A stretch of 64,000 nt of DNA from an uncultured Ilumatobacter sp. (GCA_905480335.1 CAJQPY010000007.1:1-64000), one strand, 5' to 3'; counted from the first letter of the stretch, positions 51,830 to 62,574 are shown. The notes: generated by a model from the sequence alone, not told the origin. Made by a program: numbers and translations.

Positions 51830-53620
51830 TCACGCTAGAGATGATTCCAGTTTGTCGACGGCGGCGATGAGTTCGTCGGGAAGCTTGTCACCAAAGCGGG
51901 CGAAGTGCTCGCGGATCTGCGGTACAGCTTGCTTCCAGCCGTCGGAATCGACCGTCAGGAGGGCTTCGAGGTCGGCGGCGTCAATTTTGAGTCCGTCGAT
52001 GTCGAGCGATCCAGGAACGGGGAGTTTGCCGATCGGGGTGTCGATGACGTCGCCGTTTCCGTCGCAGCGGTCGAATACGAATTTCAGCACGCGGCTGTTT
52101 TCGCCGAATCCAGGCCAGAGGAAACGACCGTCCTCGTCACGACGGAACCAGTTGACGAAGAAAATCTTCGGCAGCTTTGACCCATCGCTCTCCCCCTTCA
52201 TCGACAGCCAATGGGCGAAGTAGTCTGCGTAGTTGTAGCCGCAGAACGGGAGCATCGCCATCGGGTCGAAACGCAACTCACCCTGGACGCCTTCGGCGGC
52301 GGCGGTCTTTTCAGATGCCATGATTGATCCAAGGAACACGCCGTGCTCCCAGTCGTTGGCCTCGGTTACGAGTGGCACCGTGGTGCGACGCCGGCCACCG
52401 AAGAGAATTGCGGAGATTGGGACGCCGGTCGGGTCCTCCCATTCAGCGCCTATTGAGGGGCATTGTGCCGCCGGAGCCGTGAATCGGGCGTTCGGATGGG
52501 CAGCCGGCGTATCGATCTCCGGGTTCCACGGGTTGCCCCTCCAGTCGGTTGCGCGTGCGGGGGGGTCTTCGCTCATCTCCTCCCACCACACATCACCGTC
52601 AGCGGTGAGGGCAGTGTTGGTGTAGATGGAGTTGCCCCACAGCGTCTCCATTGCATTGTGGTTTGTTGCGTGGCTCGTGCCTGGGGCGACGCCGAAGAAA
52701 CCGGCCTCGGGATTAATGGCGTAGAGACGACCATCGTCGCCAAACTTCATCCAGCAGATGTCGTCGCCGATCGTTTCGGCCTTCCAACCAGGAATCGTCG
52801 GAACGAGCATGGCCAGGTTGGTCTTGCCGCATGCTGAAGGAAATGCGCCGGCGATGTATTTTGACTTGCCGTCGGGATTGGTCAGCTTGAGGATCAACAT
52901 ATGCTCGGCGAGCCAGCCGTCGTCACGCGCCATAACCGAAGCAATGCGCAGCGCGAAACACTTCTTGCCCAGAAGGGCATTGCCGCCATAGCCAGACCCG
53001 TACGACATGATCTCGCGGCTGTCGGGGAAGTGCACGATGTATTTGTTCTCAGCGTCGCACGGCCACGGCACATCGGCCTGGCCTGGCTCGAGCGGAGCGC
53101 CTACTGAGTGAATGCAGGGGACCCAGTCACCGTTGCCTAGTGCGTCGAGTGCGCCTTGGCCCATGCGGGTCATGATCCGCATGTTGGTGGCGACGTAAGC
53201 AGAATCGCTGAGCTCGACGCCGATATGTGCGATGGGTGAGCCGAGCGGGCCCATCGAAAACGGGATCACATACATCGTGCGGCCCTTCATGCAGCCGCGG
53301 TAGAGCTGCATGATTTCGGCGCGCATTTCCCCAGGATCGCGCCAGTTGTTGTTCGGGCCGGCAGCTTCTTGGGTTGCCGAGCAGATGAACGTCCGATCTT
53401 CGACGCGTGCAACATCATCGGGGTCAGAGTGCGCCCAGTAGCTGTTGGGGCGCTTGGCTTCATCCAGCTTGGTAAACGTGCCGGAGTCGACCAGGCTCTG
53501 CGCTAACTGCTCGTACTCCTCGGGGCTGCCGTCGCACCAGAACACTTCGTCCGGTTGCATAATTTCGGCCCACTCGGCTACCCAGTCTGTTAGGCGTTGG
53601 TTACTGGTGGTTCCGCTCAT
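51830..53620 (-). CDS. pckG: Phosphoenolpyruvate carboxykinase (GTP)
   Basis: The 596-residue enzyme converts oxaloacetate and GTP to PEP, GDP and CO2. The PEPCK-specific P-loop reads [13 protein letters not shown], with [11 protein letters not shown] as the metal-binding segment and [19 protein letters not shown] as the guanine site typical of the GTP form. Length and motifs are complete. AGGAG lies about ten bases before ATG 53620. It is a single gene converging on rpmA and marks the central gluconeogenic step. Confidence 0.97.
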   Translation of the reverse strand: MSGTTSNQRLTDWVAEWAEIMQPDEVFWCDGSPEEYEQLAQSLVDSGTFTKLDEAKRPNSYWAHSDPDDVARVEDRTFICSATQEAAGPNNNWRDPGEMRAEIMQLYRGCMKGRTMYVIPFSMGPLGSPIAHIGVELSDSAYVATNMRIMTRMGQGALDALGNGDWVPCIHSVGAPLEPGQADVPWPCDAENKYIVHFPDSREIMSYGSGYGGNALLGKKCFALRIASVMARDDGWLAEHMLILKLTNPDGKSKYIAGAFPSACGKTNLAMLVPTIPGWKAETIGDDICWMKFGDDGRLYAINPEAGFFGVAPGTSHATNHNAMETLWGNSIYTNTALTADGDVWWEEMSEDPPARATDWRGNPWNPEIDTPAAHPNARFTAPAAQCPSIGAEWEDPTGVPISAILFGGRRRTTVPLVTEANDWEHGVFLGSIMASEKTAAAEGVQGELRFDPMAMLPFCGYNYADYFAHWLSMKGESDGSKLPKIFFVNWFRRDEDGRFLWPGFGENSRVLKFVFDRCDGNGDVIDTPIGKLPVPGSLDIDGLKIDAADLEALLTVDSDGWKQAVPQIREHFARFGDKLPDELIAAVDKLESSLA

Positions 53621-53825
53621 GATTTGCTGACTCCTGAGATCCGGTGGGGTATGGGTTGCCTACTCCGATGTCACCGTAAACGAGGGCTCACCGAGCGGCG
53701 AAACGGCAACAGACATGAAAATGCTTACATCACAAAGAGCGCTACGTGCATCGAGGACAACGATACGGTCACGGAATACCTCAGCGACGCAAAAGTCGGG
53801 CTCAGCTCGGAGGCGTTTCTGTGGC

Positions 53826-54047
53826 TCAGTACCCGGGGGTGCCCATGTCGACCTCGGATCCCATGTGGAGGCCTGTGGCCCGGCCTGATGTATCGAGGTC
53901 AAACACCACTCGCTGACCTTGGCGTAGCATCCTGAAGATCGAACCCTCGAGTGCGTTGGCCGCAAGCTCGTAGTCGGCCAGGTCAGTGTCGGACATGACG
54001 AGCCCGTTGCCGGTATCTGGATCGTAGGCCTTAATGACGCCCTGCAT
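53826..54047 (-). CDS. Small cold-shock-domain-like protein
   Basis: The 73-residue protein begins MQGVIKAYDPDTGNGLVMSD and continues GSIFRMLRQGQRVVFDLDTSGRATGL, the strand pattern of a cold-shock/OB fold (GxVKxFxxxxGxGxI ... G..V.F......G..A). The aromatic residues of the RNA-binding motifs RNP1 and RNP2 are not kept (GNGLV in place of GFGFI), so nucleic-acid binding is doubtful. It begins 17 bases after the rpmB stop on the same strand, so both may be co-transcribed. Confidence 0.65.
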   Translation of the reverse strand: MQGVIKAYDPDTGNGLVMSDTDLADYELAANALEGSIFRMLRQGQRVVFDLDTSGRATGLHMGSEVDMGTPGY

Positions 54048-54064
54048 GACGAAGTGGCGACGGG

Positions 54065-54256
54065 TCAGCCGGCCTTGACGACTTTGCCAGACTTGATGCA
54101 GCCGGTGCACGCGTTGACGCGCTTGGTTGCGCCATTCACGGACGTCCGGATGCGTTGAATGTTCGGATTCCAACGGCGCTTAGTGCGCCGATGCGAGTGA
54201 GAAACCGACATGCCCCACGAAGGGCCTTTGCCACACACTTCACACTTCGATGCCAT
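54065..54256 (-). CDS. rpmB: 50S ribosomal protein L28
   Basis: The 63-residue protein starts [31 protein letters not shown] after Met and ends [11 protein letters not shown]. It keeps CxxC and CxxC pairs, so it is the zinc-binding (C+) form. AGGAG lies 7 bases before ATG 54256, which decides against the ATG at 54259. It diverges from the FakA-like kinase gene across 124 bases, the usual neighbour arrangement with fakA and recG. Confidence 0.95.
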   Translation of the reverse strand: MASKCEVCGKGPSWGMSVSHSHRRTKRRWNPNIQRIRTSVNGATKRVNACTGCIKSGKVVKAG

Positions 54257-54380
54257 CATCTTCTCCTGGAGAACGTCGCGAACTGCGCTCAGCTGCTCCG
54301 AGTGGGCAGAACCGAGCGGCGATCTGATGCTAGCGCCGCTTTCGTACCGTCCAACCAGGTCGGGCCTACACTCCGATGTC

Positions 54381-56114
54381 GTGCCCACATTGGAACGTTT
54401 CAGCACCACGTCGCTGCGCGAGCTTGTCGTCACGTTTCGCGACATGGTTAGAGAGCATGCTGGCGCACTCAATCGGCTGAACGTGTACCCGGTTCCCGAT
54501 GGTGACACCGGGACCAATATGGCGCGAACACTCGATGCCGTGGTCGCCGAGATGGAAGCCGCCGACGCCGACGATCTAGACGCGACCTGCGATGCGATCA
54601 GTCACGGCTCGCTCATGGGGGCTCGCGGGAACAGTGGGGTGATATTGAGCCAGATCATGCGGGGGTTCGCCTCGACGATGAAGTCGACCCCCTCCGGACC
54701 AGACGAGAGCGGTGCTCGTTTTGCCGATGCGCTTCAGGCAGCGTCGAACGGTGCGTATCAGGCTGTTCTCAAGCCCGTGGAAGGCACCATTCTGACGGTC
54801 GTGCGCGAGAGTGCCGACGCAGCGCAAGCCGCCTCGGATGCGGGGGGATCGCTCATCGACGTCGTACGGTCCGCTCGAGCCGCAGGCAAGGATGCGCTCG
54901 ATAGGACGCCCCAACTTTTGCCGGTGCTGAAAGAGGCCGGTGTTGTCGATGCGGGTGGTGCGGGGTTCCTGCTGCTGCTCGACTCGGCGCTGTACGTCGT
55001 CGACAGGGAGCCTCTCCCTAAGGCGGAGGAGGACGAAGGAACGGGTGGAGCAGCCACAGCGGCATTCGATGCACATCCACTTGGTCGCAGTCATGCTCGG
55101 AAGGTGGGCGGTGCCGACGAAGTCGATGTAGCCGATCAGCGCTACGAGGTGATGTATTTCCTCGACCTTGTTGATGCGCGGATCGAGGACTTCAAGCGAG
55201 GATGGGGAGAGCTGGGCGATTCGATCGTCGTGGTGGGCGGTGACGGCATCTGGAACTGCCACGTCCACACCAATGACGTCGGTGCGGCCATCGAGGTTGC
55301 GCTCGACCTTGGCGGGCGACCGAAACAGATTCGGATCACCGATTTGTTTGAAGAGGTCGACGAAGAGCACGCAAAGCGTGAGGCCCAGATGTCCGATAAC
55401 ACGTCGTCGGCTTTGTCCCGGCGTCCTGCTGCGGCGGGCGCCGGTCTGCCCCCCGTGACGACCGCCGTCGTCGGGGTCTGCGCAGGTGACGGACTGGTCG
55501 AACTGTTTGCCCAGCTCGGGGTCCAGGGCGTGGTGACCGGTGGTCAGACCATGAACCCGTCGACGGCCGAGTTGCTCGACACCGTCGAGCACGTCAACGC
55601 CCAGCAAGTCGTGATCCTCCCGAACAACAAGAACATCACTCCGGTCGCCGAGCAGGTGAACGCGCTGACGACCAAGGATGTCGTCGTTGTGCCGACGCAG
55701 TCGATGGCCGAAGGGCTGGCGGCGCTTATCGTTTACGATCCCGAGGCGTCGAGTGCAATTAACGGTGAGGGAATGGCCAAGGCAGCGACATCGGTTACGA
55801 CGGGCGAGGTTACGCAGGCCGTGCGCGACACCAGTGTCAAAATCGGAGAGGTTCGTAAGGATGACTGGATAGGGATCGTGAAGGGCGACGGCATTGTGTC
55901 GTGCGCCGCCAATCTGCTCGATGCTGTAGTGCAACTCCTCGACGAAATCATTGATGACGAGGCCGAATTGATCACGGTGATCATTGGTGAGGATGCGGAT
56001 GTGGCGACCACCGATTCGGTTACCGGATGGCTCAGTGATCATCACGCCGCAGTCGAGGTCGAGGTGCACGCTGGTGGTCAGCCCCTCTACCCGTACCTCT
56101 TCGGCGTCGAGTGA
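54381..56114 (+). CDS. DAK-domain protein, FakA-like fatty acid kinase subunit
   Basis: The 577-residue protein has an N-terminal DhaL (ATP-binding) domain with [15 protein letters not shown] and [16 protein letters not shown], a central linker and a C-terminal DegV-partner domain ([15 protein letters not shown] and LPNNKNI). FakA phosphorylates fatty acids held by FakB. GTG 54381 gives the usual N-terminus and TACACT ends 8 bases before it; an in-frame ATG at 54327 is less likely. No fakB gene is present here. The place between rpmB and recG is conserved. Confidence 0.9.
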   Translation: MPTLERFSTTSLRELVVTFRDMVREHAGALNRLNVYPVPDGDTGTNMARTLDAVVAEMEAADADDLDATCDAISHGSLMGARGNSGVILSQIMRGFASTMKSTPSGPDESGARFADALQAASNGAYQAVLKPVEGTILTVVRESADAAQAASDAGGSLIDVVRSARAAGKDALDRTPQLLPVLKEAGVVDAGGAGFLLLLDSALYVVDREPLPKAEEDEGTGGAATAAFDAHPLGRSHARKVGGADEVDVADQRYEVMYFLDLVDARIEDFKRGWGELGDSIVVVGGDGIWNCHVHTNDVGAAIEVALDLGGRPKQIRITDLFEEVDEEHAKREAQMSDNTSSALSRRPAAAGAGLPPVTTAVVGVCAGDGLVELFAQLGVQGVVTGGQTMNPSTAELLDTVEHVNAQQVVILPNNKNITPVAEQVNALTTKDVVVVPTQSMAEGLAALIVYDPEASSAINGEGMAKAATSVTTGEVTQAVRDTSVKIGEVRKDDWIGIVKGDGIVSCAANLLDAVVQLLDEIIDDEAELITVIIGEDADVATTDSVTGWLSDHHAAVEVEVHAGGQPLYPYLFGVE

Positions 56115-56228
56115 GAACGCGCAGGACCCCCGCTGGCTTCGTTGCCCGAGCTTCTCAATGAAAAAATTGGATAGCTGGGATGTCGTCGTGCTGTTGTGTC
56201 CGAGCTTTTTGGGGGAGAATCGTCTGCG

Positions 56229-58364
56229 ATGAGTGAGCCGATCACGCTGAGGGACCTTGTCGACATCCCTGTCGAACGATTGAAGGGTGTTGGGCCCAAG
56301 AAGCAGGCGTCGCTTGTCAAGATCGGGATCACCGACCTGCTTGATCTCGTGACCAACTATCCGCGGCGCTGGGTCGACCGGACGAACGAAGCACGGATTG
56401 CCGATCTGGTTCCCGGCGAGGAGGCACTCGTACTTGTCACGGTCCGGTCGGTCAACAAACGAGCGACCCGAAACCGGCGCACGATCGTCAACGTCAACGT
56501 CGGCGACGGATCCGGCCGAATGGACCTCGTGTTTTTCAACCAGCCATGGCGCGAACGGCAGCTGAAAGAGGGTCTGCAGATCGCGTTGTTCGGCAAAGCT
56601 GATACGTATCGCGGCGGGCTGCAGATGTCGAATCCGATCGTCGATCTGATCGGCGACAGGACTGGCAGGATCGTGCCGATCTACCCGCAGAGCGAAAAGG
56701 CACAAATCAACACCTGGGAGATGGCCAGCTGGATCGAGGAGACACTGCGTCGATGTGAGGAACGTGGTATCGCCGATCCCGTCCCGAGCGCAGTGCTCTG
56801 CGAATACAAGATGATTTCGCGGAGCGACGCTCTCGCCGGAATCCACCTACCAGAGGACATGAAGCAGAAGGAGATGGCGAGGCGGCGGCTCGCCTTTGAC
56901 GAGCTATTGCGCGTGCAGCTCGTCCTCGTGCTCCGCAAGCGCGCGTTGGAGCGCGACCAGCGCGGCTTCAAGCACGCGACCGACGGCGACCTGGTTCGGC
57001 GGTTCTACGACTCGCTTCCGTATCCACTGACCGGCGCCCAGGAACGCGCGATCGGCGAGATCTTTGTCGATCTTGCAAACGGGCACCCGATGCACCGCCT
57101 GCTTCAAGGCGATGTTGGTGCTGGTAAGACTGTGGTGTCGGTTGCGGCGATGCTCGTCGGTGTTCAAAGCGGGCACCAGGCGGCGCTGATGGCGCCCACC
57201 GAGGTTCTTGCCGAACAACACGCCGCAAGTGTGCGGCTCATGCTTGATGGTGTCACGGTTCCTGACCCTGCGAACCTGTTTGGTGACCGGCCGCTCCGTG
57301 TCGAGTTGCTCACGAATCGGGTTACCGGTGCCGCACGCAAGGATATTTTGGAGGGACTGGCTGACGGCTCGGTCGACATTGCCATTGGTACCCATGCGTT
57401 GATCCAGAACGCGGTTGACTTCTCTTCGCTAGGTGTGGTGGTCGTCGACGAGCAGCACCGTTTCGGTGTCGAGCAGCGCTCAGCGCTCCGCGACAAGGCG
57501 GCTGACGGTCAGATGCCCGACACACTCGTGATGACCGCCACGCCGATTCCGCGCACGGCGGCAATGACCGTCTATGGCGATCTTGACGTGAGCGTGCTCG
57601 ACGAACTGCCACCTGGGCGGACGCCGATAGTCACTATGTGGGCGAACGGTCCTTTGATGGAAACCGCAGTGTGGCGTGACATCTGCGATGAGGTGCAGGC
57701 CGGGCGGCAGGCCTACGTCGTCTGCCCGTTGGTGGGGGAGAGCGAAAAACTCGAGATCGCCTCGGCCGAGGAAACGCGTGAGCGGCTAGCGCGCGACGAA
57801 CTCTCGGGACTTCGCCTCGGACTCCTGCACGGCAAGATGCAGTCTGACGAAAAAGAGGCGACCATGGATCGCTTCCGTGCGGGAGAGATCGACGTGCTGG
57901 TGGCGACTACCGTCATTGAAGTCGGGGTCGACGTTCCGAACGCCACCGTGATGGCGATCCTTGACGCCGACCGGTTTGGCATCGCGCAGTTGCATCAGCT
58001 GCGCGGGCGCGTTGGGCGCGGCGAGCATGCATCGACCTGTTGGCTTATCACGCAGCAACGTGAGGACGGCGACGAAGGCAACCCGCGGGTCGAAGCACTG
58101 GTCGAGACGACCGATGGGTTCGCGTTGGCTGAGGTCGACTTGGAACTCCGCGGTGAAGGCACCCTGATGTCGACGAGCCAGAAGGGTAGGAGTGACCTCA
58201 AGCTGGCCTCGCTTCGTCGTGACCGAAACCTCGTCGAAATGGCCCGTAGGGCCGCGTTCGTGATCGTCGACGCCGACCAAGATCTCGTGAACCATCCGCT
58301 GATCGCCGACGAAGTCGATTTGATGTTCAGCGATCGAGACGAGGAGTTCCTCACCAAGAGCTGA
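56229..58364 (+). CDS. recG: ATP-dependent DNA helicase RecG
   Basis: The 711-residue helicase has the wedge domain, Walker A GDVGAGKTVVSV, the DExH box VVDEQHRFG, TATPIPRT, GLLHGKMQSDEK and the C-terminal QLRGRVGRGEHASTCWL signature. It remodels stalled forks and branched DNA. ATG 56229 is preceded by GGGGGAG; an in-frame start at 56196 is less likely. A 45-codon frame overlaps its stop. rsmD and coaD, which normally follow, are moved about 4.4 kb downstream. Confidence 0.96.
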   Translation: MSEPITLRDLVDIPVERLKGVGPKKQASLVKIGITDLLDLVTNYPRRWVDRTNEARIADLVPGEEALVLVTVRSVNKRATRNRRTIVNVNVGDGSGRMDLVFFNQPWRERQLKEGLQIALFGKADTYRGGLQMSNPIVDLIGDRTGRIVPIYPQSEKAQINTWEMASWIEETLRRCEERGIADPVPSAVLCEYKMISRSDALAGIHLPEDMKQKEMARRRLAFDELLRVQLVLVLRKRALERDQRGFKHATDGDLVRRFYDSLPYPLTGAQERAIGEIFVDLANGHPMHRLLQGDVGAGKTVVSVAAMLVGVQSGHQAALMAPTEVLAEQHAASVRLMLDGVTVPDPANLFGDRPLRVELLTNRVTGAARKDILEGLADGSVDIAIGTHALIQNAVDFSSLGVVVVDEQHRFGVEQRSALRDKAADGQMPDTLVMTATPIPRTAAMTVYGDLDVSVLDELPPGRTPIVTMWANGPLMETAVWRDICDEVQAGRQAYVVCPLVGESEKLEIASAEETRERLARDELSGLRLGLLHGKMQSDEKEATMDRFRAGEIDVLVATTVIEVGVDVPNATVMAILDADRFGIAQLHQLRGRVGRGEHASTCWLITQQREDGDEGNPRVEALVETTDGFALAEVDLELRGEGTLMSTSQKGRSDLKLASLRRDRNLVEMARRAAFVIVDADQDLVNHPLIADEVDLMFSDRDEEFLTKS

Positions 58365-58501
58365 TGGGGCGCCGGCGGCAGAGTCGACGTCGGGGACTCA
58401 AGCTCAGGTTGGGGGCGGATCCGGCACGGCAAGCGGATATCTCGGGCGCAACTCGTGGCGGCGCCATCGATACGGTCGAAGGGGATGGAGCAGAACGATG
58501 A
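58364..58501 (+). CDS. Possible small basic protein coupled to recG
   Basis: ATG 58364 shares its first base with the recG stop (TGATG) and opens a 45-codon frame beginning MGRRRQSRRRGLKLRLGAD and ending at TGA 58499. It overlaps the next gene by 17 bases. Coupling of start and stop is typical of real genes, but the Arg-rich composition is also what chance gives in such DNA. No family is recognised. Confidence 0.2.
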   Translation: MGRRRQSRRRGLKLRLGADPARQADISGATRGGAIDTVEGDGAER

Positions 58502-60551
58502 ATTCCGTTGGCTTGAGGACGTTGAGGGTGGCGACTCGATGGCATGGGTCCGGATAAGAAACGAGCGGGCCGAGTCAGAACTGTTCGACGCAGCGGAGTT
58601 CGACTGGTTGCGCACGTCGGCGCTTGACATCCTCGAAGCAGACGACCGGATCGCATACCCGTCGCGCCACGGGAACGTGGTGCACAACTTCTGGACCGAT
58701 GCCGAACACCGGCGTGGGCTGCTTCGTCGTACGACATGGACGGACTATCGAACCGGTGACCCAAGCTGGGAGATGATTCTCGACATCGATGCGCTCTGTG
58801 AGGAAGAGGATGAGTCGTGGGTCTTTCGTGGCTCATCGGAGCGACGTCCTGGTCGCCGTCGATCGCTCATCGATCTGTCGCCCGGTGGATCCGACGCGAG
58901 CGTCACCCGTGAGTTCGACCTAGTCGACAAGCGCTTCGTGCCGGAAGTTGAAGGAGGCTTCGTTCGGCCGCTCGCAAAGGGTGGTCTGATCTGGATTGAT
59001 GATGACAGCGTTTATGTCACTAGCGACTTCGGTCCGGGCACGCTCACCCGATCCGGGTATCCACGCACCGTGCGGCGGTGGCGACGCGGCACGCCGATTG
59101 ATGATGCCGAGATCGTGTTCGAGGGTGAGGAGTCCGACGTGGCGGTCCGGGCGTCGGTCTCGAACGTCGGGGGCTTCGAACACCACGTGTTCGAGCGGGT
59201 GCCCGAGTTCTTCACGACACAGACATCGATCCTGCGCCGTGGGGTGCTCGTCGATATCGAGGTGCCTGCCGATGCCGAGGTGCGGTTTCATGAACGGTGG
59301 ATCTTCGTGTCGACTCGCTCGGAGCTGCGGCGCGGCGAAGATATCTTCACATCTGGGTCGCTGTTAGTCGCAGATATCGAAGGCTTCCTTGCTGGAACAA
59401 CCGCACTCTCACCGTTGTTCACGCCGACGGAGACTGCATCGCTCGTCGGGTACACGTGCACTCGAACCCGGGTGGTTCTTGACGTGCTTGAGGATGTCCA
59501 CAACGTACTCTCCGTCGCGTCCCCACCAGAGTCGGTCGATGGCCGGTGGGAGATTCGCCCGATGACCGGTCTTCCCGATGTGTGGTCAATGTCGGTGAGT
59601 GCCGTGGATGGTGCCGAATCTGACGACGTCTGGCTCGTCGGCACCGATTTCGTCACGCCCGAAACGCTGTATGTTTTGTCGTTGATCGAAGAAGACAACC
59701 CGCAACTGCTCCGCCAAGCGCCCCATCGATTCGATGCTGCTCAGGTTGCGATCGAGCAACACTTCGCAGTGAGCGCAGACGGGACACGAGTGCCGTACTT
59801 CCTGGTTGGAACGAAAGAGGCACTTGCCGCCACTGACGGTTCCCGACCGACGCTACTCACCGGCTACGGCGGCTTTGGGGTACCTCGGGTTGCGTCCTAC
59901 TCGGCAGTCATCGGCCGATCCTGGCTCGTCGATGGCAGCCTGTACGTCCTTGCGAACATTCGTGGTGGCGGAGAGTACGGCCCCACATGGCATCGCGCCG
60001 GCCTCCGAGACCAACGGGAGCGTGTGTACGAAGACTTCGAGGCCGTTGCGTGTGCGGTGATCGACCGAGGCGCCTCTGTTCCGTCGAAGCTTGGCATTTC
60101 GGGCGGGAGCAACGGCGGCCTGTTGGTGGGCAACATGTATGTCCGCACACCGGAATTGTTCGGAGCAGTGGTCTGCCAAGTACCGCTGCTCGACATGCAG
60201 CGATACCACCTGCTGCTGGCCGGTGCATCGTGGATGGCCGAATACGGCGACCCAGACGACCCAGCCGACTGGGAGTACCTCCGCTCCTATTCGCCGTACC
60301 ACCTTGTTGACCCTCACGCTGAATACCCGCCGATCCTGTTGACCACATCCACGCGCGACGACCGGGTCCACCCCGGCCATGCGCGTAAAATGGCGGCACG
60401 ACTGGAAGCTGCCGACCACGACGTTACGTATTGGGAAAACATCGAGGGTGGCCATGGCGGAGCCGCCGACGCAGCGCAACAGGCCACTATGCACGCACTG
60501 ATCTTCACTTTTCTGCGCAGTCGGCTCGACGGCAGGGGGATCAATAGTTAA
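58485..60551 (+). CDS. Prolyl oligopeptidase family serine peptidase (S9A)
   Basis: The 688-residue protein has the N-terminal beta-propeller (FRWLEDVEGGDSMAWV is the typical opening) and a C-terminal alpha/beta-hydrolase domain. The catalytic Ser lies in GISGGSNGGLLVGN, the Asp in STRDDRVHPGHARKM and the His in IEGGHGG. It cleaves short peptides, probably after proline. No signal peptide is seen, so it should be cytosolic. ATG 58485 is supported by TACGGT ending eight bases upstream. It interrupts the conserved recG-rsmD-coaD order. Confidence 0.92.
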   Translation: MEQNDEFRWLEDVEGGDSMAWVRIRNERAESELFDAAEFDWLRTSALDILEADDRIAYPSRHGNVVHNFWTDAEHRRGLLRRTTWTDYRTGDPSWEMILDIDALCEEEDESWVFRGSSERRPGRRRSLIDLSPGGSDASVTREFDLVDKRFVPEVEGGFVRPLAKGGLIWIDDDSVYVTSDFGPGTLTRSGYPRTVRRWRRGTPIDDAEIVFEGEESDVAVRASVSNVGGFEHHVFERVPEFFTTQTSILRRGVLVDIEVPADAEVRFHERWIFVSTRSELRRGEDIFTSGSLLVADIEGFLAGTTALSPLFTPTETASLVGYTCTRTRVVLDVLEDVHNVLSVASPPESVDGRWEIRPMTGLPDVWSMSVSAVDGAESDDVWLVGTDFVTPETLYVLSLIEEDNPQLLRQAPHRFDAAQVAIEQHFAVSADGTRVPYFLVGTKEALAATDGSRPTLLTGYGGFGVPRVASYSAVIGRSWLVDGSLYVLANIRGGGEYGPTWHRAGLRDQRERVYEDFEAVACAVIDRGASVPSKLGISGGSNGGLLVGNMYVRTPELFGAVVCQVPLLDMQRYHLLLAGASWMAEYGDPDDPADWEYLRSYSPYHLVDPHAEYPPILLTTSTRDDRVHPGHARKMAARLEAADHDVTYWENIEGGHGGAADAAQQATMHALIFTFLRSRLDGRGINS

Positions 60552-60585
60552 TCGAGCGGGCTGTCGGGGGCGCTAAGTTCGGCGC

Positions 60586-61233
60586 ATGCGTCGCCAGGAC
60601 AAGGCTGATCGGATCGGCGTGATACTCGACGAGTTGTATCCCGATCCACCCGTGCCCCTTGACCACAAGGACCCGTACACCCTGCTCGTCGCAGTAGCGC
60701 TGTCGGCGCAGACGACTGACAAGAAAGTGAACGAAGTGACGCCTGGATTGTTTGCGATTGCCGACACCCCAGAGAAAATGGCAGCGCTGGATCCAGATGA
60801 GATCCTCGCGCAGATCAAGACGGTCGGGCTGGCGCCCACCAAAGCGAAGAATTTGTGGTTGATGGCGAATCAGATCATCGACGGTGGTGGCGTGGTGATC
60901 GGCGACTGGGCCTTTCTCGAATCGCTTGCCGGTGTCGGCCATAAGACGGCGTCGGTTGTGATGGGGGGCTGCTTCGGGGTTCCGGCTTTCGCTGTCGACA
61001 CGCATATCCATCGACTCGCCGGCCGCTGGGGACTCTCGAACGGTTCCACCGTCGAACGAACAGAAATGGACCTGAAGGCGGTGTTCCCTGAACACACGTG
61101 GAGCGACCGGCACCTCCAGATCATCTACTTTGGACGCGAGTACTGCCCGGCGCGTCGGCATGATCTCTCGACCTGCCCGATCTGCGGCTGGGCGGCAACG
61201 AAGAAGCGAATTGCTCTCGAGACAGGCGGCTGA
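60586..61233 (+). CDS. nth: Endonuclease III-like DNA glycosylase, variant Fe-S loop
   Basis: The 215-residue HhH-GPD glycosylase has the helix-hairpin-helix LAGVGHKTASVVM with catalytic Lys and AFAVDTHIHRLAGRWGL with catalytic Asp, so it should remove oxidised pyrimidines and cut AP sites. The C-terminal loop reads CPARRHDLSTCPICGW. In E. coli Nth the cluster needs C-x6-C-x2-C-x5-C; here the second Cys is Leu and the fourth is absent, so a normal 4Fe-4S cluster is doubtful. TAAGTT ends 6 bases before ATG 60586. An antiporter gene follows after 3 bases. Confidence 0.92.
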   Translation: MRRQDKADRIGVILDELYPDPPVPLDHKDPYTLLVAVALSAQTTDKKVNEVTPGLFAIADTPEKMAALDPDEILAQIKTVGLAPTKAKNLWLMANQIIDGGGVVIGDWAFLESLAGVGHKTASVVMGGCFGVPAFAVDTHIHRLAGRWGLSNGSTVERTEMDLKAVFPEHTWSDRHLQIIYFGREYCPARRHDLSTCPICGWAATKKRIALETGG

Positions 61234-61236
61234 TCT

Positions 61237-62559
61237 GTGCATCCCATCGAAGTGGCCGCAATCGGTTTGCTGATAGTCGCGTTTGCGGCCGTATCGATGC
61301 GGATTGAGCACTGGCCGCTCACGATGCCGATGGTGTTCGTCGGCGCCGGGATGCTCACGGAGGCGATTGGGGTGGTTGACCTCACGCCGGATACCGAGGC
61401 AATCAGTTTGATCGCCGAGGTCACACTCGCCGTGATCCTGTTTAGCGATGCAGTGCGCATCGACATGAAGCGTCTCCGTCGACAACTTGAGATCCCGCTG
61501 CGGTTGCTTGCAATCGGTATGCCGTTGACGATCATTCTGGGAACGGTCCTCAACTCGTTGTTGTTTCCTGAATCGGGTTGGGTGACCGTAGCCCTGCTCG
61601 CTGCTGTCTTGGCGCCGACGGACGCGGCGCTGGGTTCAGCCGTCATTGAGGACGAGAGTGTGCCTGTTCGCGAGCGGTTGGCGTTAAATGTGGAGTCAGG
61701 TGTGAACGACGGGCTGGCAGTGCCAGTGGTCACCATCCTCACAGCGCTGCTGCTCCAGGAGAGCCGGTCAACCGCCCAGTGGGGGTGGTTTGTGATTCAA
61801 CAAATTGGATTCGGCGTGGCGATCGGTGCAGCCATCGGCGGCGGGACTATCGCCGTGTTGCGCTGGTCGAATGGGCGTGGCTGGTCTGACACGCGCTACG
61901 AGCAACTCGCCACGTTTGTCGTGCCACTTGTAGCGCTCTTCGGCGCCGAGGTCGTCTCAGGGAACTCGTTCATCGCTGCGTTCGCAGCAGGGCTTGCGTT
62001 CGGCTCGTTTCGGTCGCCTCATGACGAGCCGCCGCCGATTCTCTCGGTCCGCCTCGGGGAATTCACCGAGGACGCCGCCCAGCTGTTCGGGATCGCTGCG
62101 TTCTTCGTGTTTGGCAACGTGCTTTTGGCTGAGGCCCTGTCGCAGCTCACTGTCCCGGTTGTATTCTGTGCTTTGGTTACGTTGACGGTGGGGCGGATGC
62201 TTCCGGTGTGGGTCGCACTGATCGGGACCGACCTGCGTCCCAGGTCACGACTTTTCCTCGGATGGTTTGGGCCTCGCGGGCTTGCCTCAATCGTCTTCGG
62301 ACTACTGCTGCTGGAGGACACCGAAGCCCTAAGCGACGTGGGGGAGCAGATTTTTGGCGTGATTGCGCTCACTGTCGCTGCATCAATCCTGTTGCACGGT
62401 GCCACAGCGGCGCCAGGCGCAGGGGCGTATGGAAGATGGGCAGAGCGAACGGTGCAAGCGGGCGATGAGGCTGAACGCAGATCCATGGTGATGGAGTCTG
62501 AGCTCACCGACGAGCAGCGTAAGCTGATCCCAAAGAGTCGGTGGTCGGCGCGTAACTAG
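61237..62559 (+). CDS. Cation:proton antiporter, CPA1 family
   Basis: The 440-residue membrane protein has about twelve helices and the Na+/H+ exchanger motifs LAPTDAALGSAVIEDESVP and LNVESGVNDGLAVPV, in which the ND pair carries the ion-binding Asp. FGPRGLASIVFGLL near the end is also typical. It exchanges sodium or potassium for protons. The C-terminal ~50 residues are polar and cytoplasmic. The start GTG 61237 lies 3 bases after the nth stop, so the two are probably co-transcribed. Confidence 0.92.
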   Translation: MHPIEVAAIGLLIVAFAAVSMRIEHWPLTMPMVFVGAGMLTEAIGVVDLTPDTEAISLIAEVTLAVILFSDAVRIDMKRLRRQLEIPLRLLAIGMPLTIILGTVLNSLLFPESGWVTVALLAAVLAPTDAALGSAVIEDESVPVRERLALNVESGVNDGLAVPVVTILTALLLQESRSTAQWGWFVIQQIGFGVAIGAAIGGGTIAVLRWSNGRGWSDTRYEQLATFVVPLVALFGAEVVSGNSFIAAFAAGLAFGSFRSPHDEPPPILSVRLGEFTEDAAQLFGIAAFFVFGNVLLAEALSQLTVPVVFCALVTLTVGRMLPVWVALIGTDLRPRSRLFLGWFGPRGLASIVFGLLLLEDTEALSDVGEQIFGVIALTVAASILLHGATAAPGAGAYGRWAERTVQAGDEAERRSMVMESELTDEQRKLIPKSRWSARN

Positions 62560-62574
62560 ACGTTCCCGGCGGTG

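Noticed and set aside
54576-56846. A 756-codon open frame on the minus strand opposite the FakA-like gene and recG
   Set aside because: It lies antisense to two clear conserved genes and has Arg/His-rich composition with no domain. It is a by-product of the codon bias of the plus-strand genes.
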